In this document: positions 16,009-25,252 of the stretch, piece by piece
Position numbering within the stretch: the first letter of the stretch is position 1
Layout of the letters: every line of letters starts with the position of its first letter
Assembly (NCBI GenBank): GCA_038230655.1
Contig: JBBRMU010000001.1
Span: forward strand, 1-64,000
Reading direction: 5' to 3'
DNA length: 64,000 nucleotides
Source of the DNA: JBBRMU01 sp038230655
Lineage (GTDB): Bacteria > Patescibacteriota > Microgenomatia > UBA1406 > GWC2-37-13
Made by a program: the position numbers and the translations under genes
The notes under the pieces: generated by a model
Databases searched by the model: none
Told to the model about the DNA's origin: nothing
The model's input: the letters and a program-made list of their open reading frames with translations, nothing else

Positions 16009-17022
16009 TTAGCCTTCCCACCCCTGAGGATGAGCTTTATACCAGGTGACCAGTGAGTTCACGCTATCTTCAATGGTTCTTTTTGGAGTCCATTCTAACA
16101 GCCTCGCTATCTTCTCATTTGAGGCTACAGCCTTGGAAACGTCCCCTTGTCGCCTCTCCCCTTCTTTTAACTCAAGCTTAGCACCAGTTATTTTCTCTAC
16201 AGCCTGGATTATCTCCATGACCGAGTTGCCTGTGCCTGTACCTAGGTTGAAAATTTCAGAAGTTGAAGAATTTACAAGGTACTCAACTGCCTTTACATGA
16301 GCTTCATTTAAATCTACAACATTCACATAATCTCTGATAGGACTGCCATCAGGAGTGCCTACTTTTGTATAGTTAAGATAGAACTCAGCAATTCCTAATG
16401 CCCCGCGAACCGCATTCTGCATCAGGTGAAAAGAAGGTTTTTTTGAGTCCCCTAATTTGCCATCATCAGTCGCACCACAGACATTAAAATAACGCAGGAA
16501 TATATACTTTAAACCAAAAACTTTGCTATACCAGTCAATTACCCGCTCCGACATATACTTTGACTCACCATAAGGATGGGACTTTGGATCTATAGGATGA
16601 TTTTCGCCTAAAGTATCCGTTTGGGGCTCTCCATATATTGCGCAGGTCGACGAGAAAACAATTTTATTTACACTGTTCTCTTTCATTGCTTTTAGGAGTG
16701 AAAGTGTCCCGTTAATATTGTTATCGAAGTACATATTCGGATCTTTTTCAGACTCACCAACATTACAAAATGCAGCATAGTGAATAACGGCATCGACATC
16801 ACTTTCTTTATCAAAGATCTCTTTTATTCCTGTTTTTAGATCAGTTTGATAAAAACGCAGTTTATCCTCACCATATTCTTTTTGTAATATGTCCATAGGC
16901 TGTCTAAACCCGCGAGAAAGATTATCAACGGCAACAACTTCATAGCCATTTTTTAAAAAAAGATCAGTTGAGATGGAGCCAATATACCCTCCAGCTCCGG
17001 TAATAAGAATTTTCTTTGACAT
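16009..17022 (-). CDS. galE: UDP-glucose 4-epimerase
   Basis: 337 residues, normal for GalE. N-terminal Rossmann motif TGAGGYIGS (about 8-16), FSSTCAIYG with the active-site Ser/Thr (about 122-130), catalytic YGESK (about 150-154), NVCGA and PIRDYVNVVDL (about 231-241), all in the expected order of the extended SDR family. It interconverts UDP-glucose and UDP-galactose using bound NAD, feeding the surface glycosyltransferases nearby. TATAAT is 6 nt before the ATG. It lies just downstream of the DEAH helicase gene on the same strand (28-base gap). A UDP-GlcNAc specificity is possible and cannot be excluded. Confidence 0.92.
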   Translation of the reverse strand: MSKKILITGAGGYIGSISTDLFLKNGYEVVAVDNLSRGFRQPMDILQKEYGEDKLRFYQTDLKTGIKEIFDKESDVDAVIHYAAFCNVGESEKDPNMYFDNNINGTLSLLKAMKENSVNKIVFSSTCAIYGEPQTDTLGENHPIDPKSHPYGESKYMSERVIDWYSKVFGLKYIFLRYFNVCGATDDGKLGDSKKPSFHLMQNAVRGALGIAEFYLNYTKVGTPDGSPIRDYVNVVDLNEAHVKAVEYLVNSSTSEIFNLGTGTGNSVMEIIQAVEKITGAKLELKEGERRQGDVSKAVASNEKIARLLEWTPKRTIEDSVNSLVTWYKAHPQGWEG

Positions 17023-17050
17023 GTGTTAATTATATAGAATAAAATACCTT

Positions 17051-19801
17051 TTATACTCCAGTATTCCAACCAGGGAGCACTCTTTGACATAGTCTCGCAT
17101 ATGAACGAGATCCACTTGATCTAAAGTATATATCCCCCGTTACGATGTCTGGATTTTTTGTGGGTGATACTGAAGAGTACTCATCAATTTCTAGCGTATT
17201 TAATCTTGGATGAACTCGTTTATTATGTATCATTGTATATGAAATATTATCTGCATTTCTCTTCAATAATTTATCCTGAAAACCTACTGCAAAACATTTC
17301 TCAATATCCAAGGTCGTTGGCACACCACGATTTCTTTGTTTCCCGAGTAGCTTTTCTCTTTTGCCATGCCTTCCATAAGCTTCGTTCATGGCTATAAGAC
17401 TAATTCCATACTTATCTGACCACTCTTTTAATGAAGCTTTGATTTCATCATTGGTTCTATCTCTTCCAGATGGATCTTTTCTTCTAATAACATCTCTATA
17501 AGAATTGTATATATTGAGAATTGTCAGGAAATCCGAACCTTCTACATAAAAATCATGCCGTGCTGACAAGATATTAGGTTGATTCTTGTCATGTGCATTG
17601 TTTATGTAATACTCTTTTTCAGCTAACGCTGCAATTGCTGTGACTTCTTCCACACAGTGATACCTATCTGCCTCTGCAATTGCTCTTGCAAAATGAAAGT
17701 CAGTTGGTAATTCTGACATCCTCTTTCCTTCTCGAGTTAACTGATCTCCTACCAAAGCTCCCAGTCTTTCTAGTGTCTCTAAAGCCTCGTCAATCCGTTG
17801 AGGATCTAATTTAGTTAATAAATTAACTGATCTAATATCTTTTACTCCTATTTGTTTTAACCGTAACACTAATTCAGTAAGATCGCTGCGTTCTAGCTCT
17901 TTTTCAGGATATTCAGGTCTCCTGTCATACTCTTTTTTTGTGAACATATAGTGACCGAATCCTGGATTTGTCCTACCTGCACGACCGATCATTTGTTCGA
18001 TTTCTGATTTAGAAACATCAATTGGGCTTGTTATTTCAATCCCCGTAGCAGTATCAAATTTCTGTTGTATTCTCTTACCTGTTACTACAACATCTGTCGC
18101 TCCCTCTACAGTAATACCTGTCATCGCAAAATCCGTACAGAGGAGAATATGTGGGGTATCTGTATTTTTTAATGACTTAGCTAACTCGATTTCTTCTGGG
18201 GGCGCTCCTCTATAAAGTTTAAGAACTGGTAAATCAGGAATTTCTTTTCTACTTTTCATTCTTTGAATTTCTTTCTCAGCATCTCTTATTGCTTTACTGC
18301 CCGGAAAAAACTCGAATATATGTCCATAATTTCCTCTTTTATGAATTTGAGCAATTTTCTGAGCGGCTTTTATTGGTAGATCTTTATCAGCTATTGTTTG
18401 TGATACGAAATCGGTTTTATTAATGTCATATGTCCTCCCTTTTGACTCCACAACCTGACTTTCATCTATTTCTAAGTAGTCCATGAAAGTCTTTTTATCA
18501 ATAGTAGCTGAAGAAACGATCAATCGTAAGTCAATTTCCGGATACTTCTGTTGAGCTTCTTTTACTAAATATAGAAGCAGCTCTGTTTGTTGACTTTGAA
18601 TATGTGCTTCATCAACCATCAAATAGTAAGTTCTACCATCCTCAAAATCTGATTTTTTTTGATCTTCCAAAAGCTGCATTAATTGCAGAACGACTATGCC
18701 TTCTGTCTTAACTGCCAAGATCTCCTTATCTTTATCTGCAACCACTTCTCTACCGCCACCATGCTGCCAAGATATTTCTTCTCCTATTGTTTTACCCATT
18801 TGATCTGCGATATCTTTAGCAATTTTTTCAGTATTAAGTTGGGTTGGTTGAGTAATAATAATTTTATCTCCAGCTTTCATATCTCCAATAATGATTTGAG
18901 GCACTTGAGTTGTCTTTCCAGATCCGGTTTCACCAATAATAATTGTTCTTCTATTTTTTATAGCTTCAAGTATTTCTTTCTGTTTCTCCCATATTGGAAG
19001 TTTTCCATCAGGAGGTCTAGTAGTTTCTTGGGGCTGTGTTTCGGGTTGCCTTTTTACAGTGGTAGCTTCTTGATTCGTGAGATGCTCTAACAATGGAACT
19101 TCATTGGTTGTATTTAGATCATTTATCCTCTGCTTTCCATTGCTTGTTTTTTTCAAAGCGGTGATAAGTCCGTCTTTATCTTTTTTGAGTCTCACCTCAG
19201 CCTCGATAAGGTTAGTAATAATTTCTTTAGAGGGTTCGCCAAAAATCGTTGAAAACCACTCTATTGCCTCTTTATCCTGAAGTATTTTTTTTAGGTCATT
19301 ATTGTAGGCAACGGTGAGTTCTGAGACAAACCGTTTCACGCCAGAATTTCCATTCTGATCAACATTATTTTTACTGAAATAGCGATCATAGATTTTTCCT
19401 TCTGCCTGGGCTTTATCAAAACTTTTGAGATTTACACCAATGGCTCCAAAAAATCCACTGAGCTTTGCTGTATATTGTTTTGAATTCTCTGATGAAAAGC
19501 CTTTTACCATTGTATCTGTCCAGATATCCCTTTGACTGTCAAAATTATTTTCTACCTTTCCTTTATTTACCTGATCTGCCCAGTAGGTTCCTCTATCATT
19601 CTTTGAAGTATCCTCAAAAATTGTGTAATCTCGATCTTGGAAGTCTTTAAACTGTAGATCCGTCTCAGACTTTAGTTCCTCACGAGGATTTAAAAACTTC
19701 TGATCAGAAAGAAGAACTCTCCCATGAAAACCTGTCATTTCATTTGAAGAAACGATTCGCTCTTTGGACTCGGTTGGATTATGAGACAAATTTTCCGACA
19801 T
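17051..19801 (-). CDS. DEAH-box helicase (HrpA/HrpB type) with an extra N-terminal region
   Basis: 916 residues. Helicase core: Walker A GETGSGKTT (290-298), DEAH box MVDEAH (about 395), SSATID (about 432), then a C-terminal RecA domain with LLCTDFAMTGITVEGA and the arginine-finger motif QMIGRAGRTNPG. A winged-helix/ratchet-like segment follows (LLTKLDPQRIDEALETLERLGAL). This is the HrpA/HrpB and Prp/DHX family of NTP-driven RNA helicases. The first 270 residues match nothing I recognise and contain a Thr/Pro/Gln-rich linker at about 245-265. TATAAT sits 5 nt before the ATG. RNA processing or ribosome work is probable, not proven. Confidence 0.85.
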   Translation of the reverse strand: MSENLSHNPTESKERIVSSNEMTGFHGRVLLSDQKFLNPREELKSETDLQFKDFQDRDYTIFEDTSKNDRGTYWADQVNKGKVENNFDSQRDIWTDTMVKGFSSENSKQYTAKLSGFFGAIGVNLKSFDKAQAEGKIYDRYFSKNNVDQNGNSGVKRFVSELTVAYNNDLKKILQDKEAIEWFSTIFGEPSKEIITNLIEAEVRLKKDKDGLITALKKTSNGKQRINDLNTTNEVPLLEHLTNQEATTVKRQPETQPQETTRPPDGKLPIWEKQKEILEAIKNRRTIIIGETGSGKTTQVPQIIIGDMKAGDKIIITQPTQLNTEKIAKDIADQMGKTIGEEISWQHGGGREVVADKDKEILAVKTEGIVVLQLMQLLEDQKKSDFEDGRTYYLMVDEAHIQSQQTELLLYLVKEAQQKYPEIDLRLIVSSATIDKKTFMDYLEIDESQVVESKGRTYDINKTDFVSQTIADKDLPIKAAQKIAQIHKRGNYGHIFEFFPGSKAIRDAEKEIQRMKSRKEIPDLPVLKLYRGAPPEEIELAKSLKNTDTPHILLCTDFAMTGITVEGATDVVVTGKRIQQKFDTATGIEITSPIDVSKSEIEQMIGRAGRTNPGFGHYMFTKKEYDRRPEYPEKELERSDLTELVLRLKQIGVKDIRSVNLLTKLDPQRIDEALETLERLGALVGDQLTREGKRMSELPTDFHFARAIAEADRYHCVEEVTAIAALAEKEYYINNAHDKNQPNILSARHDFYVEGSDFLTILNIYNSYRDVIRRKDPSGRDRTNDEIKASLKEWSDKYGISLIAMNEAYGRHGKREKLLGKQRNRGVPTTLDIEKCFAVGFQDKLLKRNADNISYTMIHNKRVHPRLNTLEIDEYSSVSPTKNPDIVTGDIYFRSSGSRSYARLCQRVLPGWNTGV

Positions 19802-19806
19802 ATATC

Positions 19807-20078
19807 ATTATAGAAACATTTAACTATAAATTGTCGATCATTTCTCGGCTATGTTAATCTGATTATAGCGTATTACACAAGTGAGATCTTTAAAGAATAT
19901 TGTCGTCTATATTATACTATAGGATTGTTTAAAAAGCTAGCTTAGTTTTTCTTATTTTATAACTATTACTCCTCAAACTTCTGCTCATTTGTATATACTT
20001 TTTTCTCTAAATTAACCTCAGCACCGCACGCCTAATCTGTTTTTTGAACATATCTTCAAAAACTAGCTAAGAGTGGTA
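19807..20078. other. Divergent promoter region between the helicase and the VirD4-like ATPase
   Basis: About 290 bases between divergent genes with no reading frame of note. TATAAT for the helicase is at 19807-19812 (minus) and TATACT for the ATPase at 20079-20084 (plus). ATTATACTATAGGATTGTTT near 19905-19930 resembles the -10 regions at 5591 and 9105. AAAAAGCTAGCTTAG and AAAAACTAGCTAAG occur as a loose repeat. Confidence 0.45.
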
Positions 20079-20093
20079 TATACTTATTCATAT

Positions 20094-22601
20094 ATGGCAG
20101 CATTCTCATACTTACAAATAAGAAATCCTAAGGATGATGAAACTCCTGTCGAAGCAGCAACACAAATTTTTGCATCCCTTCTCCCTTCACATATTTCGTA
20201 TCTGAAGCGAATGTGGCATCCTGTTCATACATATGCTTTTGAGCTGTATTATATTTCCCAGATGATCTATTTTTACGCAACGACTCCGGCTGAAAATGAA
20301 ACTCTCATTAAGAGTCTCATAAGTTCTTCCTATCCATTAAGTAAAGTTCAAAAAACAACAGACCCGATGGATATTGTTCTCAAAGCAAAAAACATGGTTA
20401 TTGCAGAGATGACACTCAACTCTCATTTTTACTACCCGATAAAAACCTATGGTGAATTTGGGACCACAGACCCATTGTCCGCTTTGGTGGGATTCCTTTC
20501 TAAACAGAGCGCAGAACTGAGAATTGCGATCCAGATTTTAATAAAACCAGCCTCATTTCCCTGGCAGCATGACGCATTCAAGGCAACCTCAAAACAGGTC
20601 GTTGATAGCCTTGGAGTTGCCAAAACAACCGCAAATCCGGATGCCAATAAATCTCTAATTGCCAGGAAAGCTGCCTTTCAGGGAGGAAGAACCGCAGTTA
20701 GGCTTTTAGTCGGAAGTCAGAATGATGAGTCTTTGAGTAACTATCTACATAATATCGCCGGCACATTTGGAAGTTTTGCTTTAGGTGAAGGAAATCAGTT
20801 CCATATCAGGAAACCTTTGATTAATGCCCATAAGCTTATTACTCGGACAAAAGAGCGGAGATTTGCCCATTTTGAACGAACCCGTCAGATCATGAATGCG
20901 CAGGAACTGGCTACATTATGGCACTTGCCAGGGATGCCTCTTGCAGGAATTAAAAATATCGCCTGGGGTAAAACACTGAAAGGTGAACCACCTGAGAATC
21001 TGCCGATTGCTGAAGATATCTCTGAAGATGACAAGAAAGGCATAAATTTTTTCGCTAAAACTGAGTTTAAAAATAAAGATACTATATTTGGGATTAAGTC
21101 ACCTGACCGTGGAAAACATGTCTATATCATGGGGAAAACCGGTGCAGGAAAGTCTACACTTATTGCCAATATGGCGATTGACGATATTAGAAAGGATCGT
21201 GGAATTGGCATTGTGGATCCTCACGGCGACCTCTGTGAGACAATCCTTGACTTCATACCTAAACGCAGACTTAATGACGTTGTATACCTGGAGCCATTTA
21301 ACACCGAAAGGCCGTTCTCCTTAAATGTCCTGGAGATAAAAAATCCAGCTCATAAACATCTTGTCGTATCAGGTATTGTCTCAATTTTTAATAAACTCTA
21401 TAAAGAAAGCTGGGGGCCTCGACTTGAGTATATTTTAAGAAACGTTGTTTTAACTCTGCTGGAGATTCCCAACGCAACACTCGCTGATGTGCTTCCATTA
21501 CTTTCTCAGGAGGCATACAGGAATAAGGCTCTGGAACGGGTAAATGACCCTGTTATAGTTGACTTCTGGAAAAAGGAGTTTGATAAAATGCCAGATCGTC
21601 TAAAAGCTGAAGCCATTTCTCCAATTCAAAATAAAGTTGGCCAGTTTGTCTCATCAAAAATGATCAGAAATATTATTGGGCATCCACAGTCATCAATCAG
21701 TCTTGAAAAAATTATGGATGAAGGAAAGATACTACTACTAAATCTTTCTCAAGGAAAATTAGGTGAAGATAATGCGGCTTTGCTTGGAGCAATGATCATT
21801 ACACAGATACAGTTGGCGGCAATGGGCCGAGCTTTTATGAAAGAGGAAGATCGACGTGACTTTTTTCTTTATGTCGATGAGTTTCAGAACTTTGCAACGA
21901 CATCTTTTTTGAAAATACTTTCTGAAGCCCGAAAGTATCACCTTGCCTTAACCTTGGCTAATCAGTACATCGATCAGCTTGAACTTGAGATACAAAGAGC
22001 AATTTTTGGAAACGTAGGTACACTTATGTCCTTTGTCGTTGGAGCACGTGATGCTGCTGCTCTCAGTAAGGAGTTTGCCCAACTGTATACAGAGAATGAC
22101 CTTGTATCTTTAGGAAAACATGAAATTGTCTTGAAGCTGTCGATTGATGGGATGACATCCTTTCCTTTTCCCGCAAAAACACTCCCTCTGCCTTCACTGA
22201 AAAATGATAATCGAGAAAAAATTATCAGACTTTCATCTGAGAAATATGGAAGAAAAGTAAAAGATACAGATCTGCCACCAATGATAGATAGGATTCCAGA
22301 TGTTTCAGATCAGAAAAAACTATTACCGGCGCCAGCAAGACAATCAACCGTGCAGAAAAATCCTTCGCAAGCACTGCCGAAGCAGAAGGTGAAGCAGCAT
22401 CTACAACAACCGCAGACTACGAAACAAGATAAGAAAGTTGAGACAGTACCCGTTCCAAAAGTATCCCAATCTGAACAGCACCGTCCCGTGCAGGAGGTTT
22501 CTAATACTCCAAAGATGACAACTATTGATCTGGAAATAAAAAAACCAGTGAATCAAGCGCTACCTCAAACTAAGCCACCGAATGAGCCTACTTCCTTCTA
22601 A
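20094..22601 (+). CDS. VirD4/TraG-like or HerA-like DNA-translocation ATPase
   Basis: 835 residues from the ATG at 20094, preferred over a GTG 21 bases earlier because TATACT would overlap that start. Residues 1-320 are a helical region peculiar to the subgroup; the motor starts with GKHVYIMGKTGAGKST (Walker A), then GIVDPHGDLCETIL, and Walker B FFLYVDEFQNFA. The last 110 residues are Pro/Gln/Lys-rich and probably disordered. No N-terminal membrane segments are obvious. Such proteins are labelled type IV secretion coupling-like ATPases and could move DNA during conjugation, uptake or pilus-linked transfer. No relaxase or VirB genes are present here. Confidence 0.75.
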   Translation: MAAFSYLQIRNPKDDETPVEAATQIFASLLPSHISYLKRMWHPVHTYAFELYYISQMIYFYATTPAENETLIKSLISSSYPLSKVQKTTDPMDIVLKAKNMVIAEMTLNSHFYYPIKTYGEFGTTDPLSALVGFLSKQSAELRIAIQILIKPASFPWQHDAFKATSKQVVDSLGVAKTTANPDANKSLIARKAAFQGGRTAVRLLVGSQNDESLSNYLHNIAGTFGSFALGEGNQFHIRKPLINAHKLITRTKERRFAHFERTRQIMNAQELATLWHLPGMPLAGIKNIAWGKTLKGEPPENLPIAEDISEDDKKGINFFAKTEFKNKDTIFGIKSPDRGKHVYIMGKTGAGKSTLIANMAIDDIRKDRGIGIVDPHGDLCETILDFIPKRRLNDVVYLEPFNTERPFSLNVLEIKNPAHKHLVVSGIVSIFNKLYKESWGPRLEYILRNVVLTLLEIPNATLADVLPLLSQEAYRNKALERVNDPVIVDFWKKEFDKMPDRLKAEAISPIQNKVGQFVSSKMIRNIIGHPQSSISLEKIMDEGKILLLNLSQGKLGEDNAALLGAMIITQIQLAAMGRAFMKEEDRRDFFLYVDEFQNFATTSFLKILSEARKYHLALTLANQYIDQLELEIQRAIFGNVGTLMSFVVGARDAAALSKEFAQLYTENDLVSLGKHEIVLKLSIDGMTSFPFPAKTLPLPSLKNDNREKIIRLSSEKYGRKVKDTDLPPMIDRIPDVSDQKKLLPAPARQSTVQKNPSQALPKQKVKQHLQQPQTTKQDKKVETVPVPKVSQSEQHRPVQEVSNTPKMTTIDLEIKKPVNQALPQTKPPNEPTSF

Positions 22602-22854
22602 ACATATCTCTCATTTTTCTCATTAAGATCGAAGAAAGTCCAGCTCCAATGCTGCTAGCGATGAGGGTCGGTTTAGATGAAACGAAAGTTGTAACTTTCT
22701 CTACCATATTCTCTTTAAAATCAAAGACATCTTGCTGCATTTTCTGCATCGCTTGGTAAGCCTTATAGAGAATAAAAAGAAATGCAATCATTGCAAGAAT
22801 ACCTAAGATAAGAAAGAGGCTTCCTAAAGCATAAAATAGTGATTGAAAGTCCAT
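22588..22854 (-). CDS. Small membrane protein, unknown function
   Basis: 88 residues: a long hydrophobic segment at about 8-30, an amphipathic helix, and a second weakly hydrophobic Ser/Ala/Gly stretch (about 62-78) before a basic end MRKMRDMFRRK. Its 3' end overlaps the convergent ATPase gene by 14 bases. It sits 17 bases after the YtxH-like gene on the same strand, so the two are probably co-transcribed envelope-stress-type proteins. No family recognised. Confidence 0.65.
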   Translation of the reverse strand: MDFQSLFYALGSLFLILGILAMIAFLFILYKAYQAMQKMQQDVFDFKENMVEKVTTFVSSKPTLIASSIGAGLSSILMRKMRDMFRRK

Positions 22855-22871
22855 ATAGTTGAATTAAATTT

Positions 22872-23339
22872 TTATTTACTGTCCTTTTTATCTGCTAATA
22901 GTTTTTCTTTTGGTTTTCTAGTTTTTTTTTCAGCTTCTTCTTTCATTAAAGGAAAGTCTTTCATAAACTGATCCTTCAACTTCATGAGTTGTTCTGAACC
23001 AACTTTAGTTCCTTGTTTAACGTTGTCAATGACCTTCTGAACTAACTTTCCATAGTCTTCTTTGTTCATACTTTTAACCTCTTCTACTCCACTTACAACG
23101 CCATCTCTGACATTTTCATAAAACTTCACACTCTCATCTGAGAGATTGCCAAATACATCTTCAATTTTGTTCTTCATCTCGCCACTTTCAATCATATCCT
23201 TCATCTCACCAACTTTTTTTCCAACTGCTTTCCTATTTTCTTTACCAGATTTAGGAGCGAGGAATATTCCCCCGACTGCGCCAATAATCATTCCGAATAA
23301 TAGACCAACACCCATTTTTGATTCTTTTTTATCTGCCAT
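22872..23339 (-). CDS. YtxH-domain protein
   Basis: 155 residues. The start is diagnostic: MGVGLLFGMIIGAVGGIFLAP then KSGKENRK, one membrane-like Gly-rich helix followed by the APKSGKE boundary of YtxH proteins. The rest is a long Lys/Glu helix with several Met-Lys-Asp repeats and a very basic tail. YtxH proteins are linked with general stress in Firmicutes, but their biochemical role is not known. It precedes the 88-codon membrane gene on the same strand. Confidence 0.82.
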   Translation of the reverse strand: MADKKESKMGVGLLFGMIIGAVGGIFLAPKSGKENRKAVGKKVGEMKDMIESGEMKNKIEDVFGNLSDESVKFYENVRDGVVSGVEEVKSMNKEDYGKLVQKVIDNVKQGTKVGSEQLMKLKDQFMKDFPLMKEEAEKKTRKPKEKLLADKKDSK

Positions 23340-23450
23340 ATTGTTGTGTAGCCAAGAGCATCTGCTGCTGGCAAATTGTAATACTTAACTTTACTATATC
23401 TGGAGAAGAAAATAAATAAGAAATATGTAAGAGTCTCGTAACAATATTTT

Positions 23451-23813
23451 CTATTTGTCTAAGTAACTCCTGACCATTTTTTCTAGATCTAGGATATCGT
23501 AGGGCTTCTTTATGTAGTCGTCCACTCCAGATTCTAAGGCCTTGATCTTAATATCAATATTAGCTGACATCATAATAATAGGAATTTCTTTGGTGGTCGA
23601 TAACTTTTTAAGTTTCCTAGCAACGTCGGCTCCATCTACCCCCCCGATGAGCACATCTAATAATATAAGATGTGGAAGTTGTGTCTGGAGATGCTTTTCT
23701 AGCTTTTTTTCTGAGTTAATTGTCTCAACATCAAAACCTGCTTCTGTAAGTACGATCCTAGTTACATCTAGAATTCCTTCGTCATCGTCTACAACCCAGA
23801 TTAATTTAGCCAT
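23451..23813 (-). CDS. Single-domain response regulator (CheY-like receiver)
   Basis: 120 residues, a stand-alone receiver domain. Acidic pocket VVDDDEG (8-13), phospho-acceptor Asp in ILLDVLIGG (about 54), switch Ser in MMSANI (about 82) and the conserved Lys in IKKPYD (about 104). No output domain, so it probably passes signals by protein contact. TATAAT lies 5 nt before the ATG. No kinase is adjacent; the kinase at 45567 has its own regulator. The metal transporter gene lies 42 bases upstream on the same strand. Confidence 0.9.
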   Translation of the reverse strand: MAKLIWVVDDDEGILDVTRIVLTEAGFDVETINSEKKLEKHLQTQLPHLILLDVLIGGVDGADVARKLKKLSTTKEIPIIMMSANIDIKIKALESGVDDYIKKPYDILDLEKMVRSYLDK

Positions 23814-23855
23814 AAGACATTATATAATGAAAAATTCGGAATTATTAAAAAGAAG

Positions 23856-25190
23856 TTAAATAACCGTGATCATGCCTTTATACATTCCCATGCTACAGGA
23901 GAAGTTAATGACACCTTTTTCCTGAGGAGTAAACTGCAGTTCGTTCTTACCAAGTGCAATTGGTTTTTCAATTCCAAGTTTTGGCGCTACTAAAACACTC
24001 TGACAGCCAAAGACATTTTTCGCATCAATCAACCACTTTACCGGCTTTCCTTGCTTTACTGTAAATGCGCTTGGTGAGTATCCTTTGTTATCAACACTCA
24101 TCTCAAGAATTTGAACTCCATTCTGTTCTTGCACGTTTGAAGCAGTTGTTATTCCTTGGACTCCAGAGTGTAGGATTGGCAAGGAAAAACCTCTAAGCGT
24201 CGCAAAGTTCATAATATAACTAGCACCAACCATTAAAATAATGACACCCATGATTTTTTGAAATAGCGGGTAGTATGCACTCTTTGTAAATGAAGATGCA
24301 AAGCCAATCGCTAACAGTGAAGGTACGGTTCCTAAGGCAAAGATCATCATGATAAGGGCACTCTTAACCGGATCTGCAAGACCCAGAGCATAGATCTGCA
24401 CCGACTGGGTAAATCCACAAGGTAGTAAATAAGTAATTGCTCCTAAGAAAAAAGCAGTTTGCTTGGGTTTCTGTATGAACTTAACTCTTAGTTTCTCAAA
24501 TAGTCCTTTTGTGAAAGACATCGAGCTTATCCATGAAAACGAGAAAAGCTTCAACATATCTAACGCAATTAGAATCATGACAGTTGAAACAAATAAGTTA
24601 AGGTACAATTCCATTTGGAGGTTTACAGAAAAAACTTTACCTATCATGCCAACGATAAAACCGAATACCCCATATGAAAGGACTCTTCCAATATTAAAAC
24701 TCAAGGCTGGAATAATATTTTTTTTAAATGAAACACTATCTTCTTTAAGCTTTCCGATAGTTGTTAGAAATAATGCACCAGATGTGGCCATACACGTAGA
24801 TGTTGAAGCAACTACTCCAAGAATAAACACGGTGAAAAATGTTAACCCAGAAGATACATTCAATTCTGGAAATACTTTTAGATCCTGAATAAAGTAGAAA
24901 ATTGCAAATGCAATAACTGCAATGACTCCGGCTTCCCCCAGCCTATTAATAAATGGCTCTTTAAACTCCTTTTCATTTTTTTCAGAAATTGAGTACCCGA
25001 ACTGTTGCAATTTTGTATTTATTTGTTGTTGGTCAAGTTTGCCTTCGTATGTAATTTCGGCTGTCTGAGTTTTGTAGTTTGCTTTTACATTTTTTACATT
25101 TCTCATCTCACAAAATTTGTCTTTAACTAAAATGTCGCAAGATGGACAGTGCATGCCTTTTATATAGAGTGTAGATTTGTTCATTGCCAT
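23856..25190 (-). CDS. HMA - SafE/DsbD-like membrane - cupredoxin fusion, probable copper handling protein
   Basis: 444 residues in three parts. Residues 1-70 are a heavy-metal-associated domain with GMHCPSC (CxxC at about 15-18). Residues about 95-340 hold six or more membrane segments of the sulfite-exporter/cytochrome-biogenesis DsbD-like type, including TSTCMATSGALFLT and LPCGFTQSVQ with the usual paired Pro/Cys helices. Residues about 355-444 are a cupredoxin-like domain with YSPSAFTVKQG, FGCQSV and the C-terminal FSCSMGMYKG (Cys and Met ligands). It probably moves or receives copper across the membrane. Related fusions are known in environmental bacteria; substrate not proven. Confidence 0.82.
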   Translation of the reverse strand: MAMNKSTLYIKGMHCPSCDILVKDKFCEMRNVKNVKANYKTQTAEITYEGKLDQQQINTKLQQFGYSISEKNEKEFKEPFINRLGEAGVIAVIAFAIFYFIQDLKVFPELNVSSGLTFFTVFILGVVASTSTCMATSGALFLTTIGKLKEDSVSFKKNIIPALSFNIGRVLSYGVFGFIVGMIGKVFSVNLQMELYLNLFVSTVMILIALDMLKLFSFSWISSMSFTKGLFEKLRVKFIQKPKQTAFFLGAITYLLPCGFTQSVQIYALGLADPVKSALIMMIFALGTVPSLLAIGFASSFTKSAYYPLFQKIMGVIILMVGASYIMNFATLRGFSLPILHSGVQGITTASNVQEQNGVQILEMSVDNKGYSPSAFTVKQGKPVKWLIDAKNVFGCQSVLVAPKLGIEKPIALGKNELQFTPQEKGVINFSCSMGMYKGMITVI

Positions 25191-25252
25191 AATGAAGTAA
25201 TAAAACTATAAATGATTTCAGTCTAAAAATCAAATCAAATTTCTTTGTAGTA

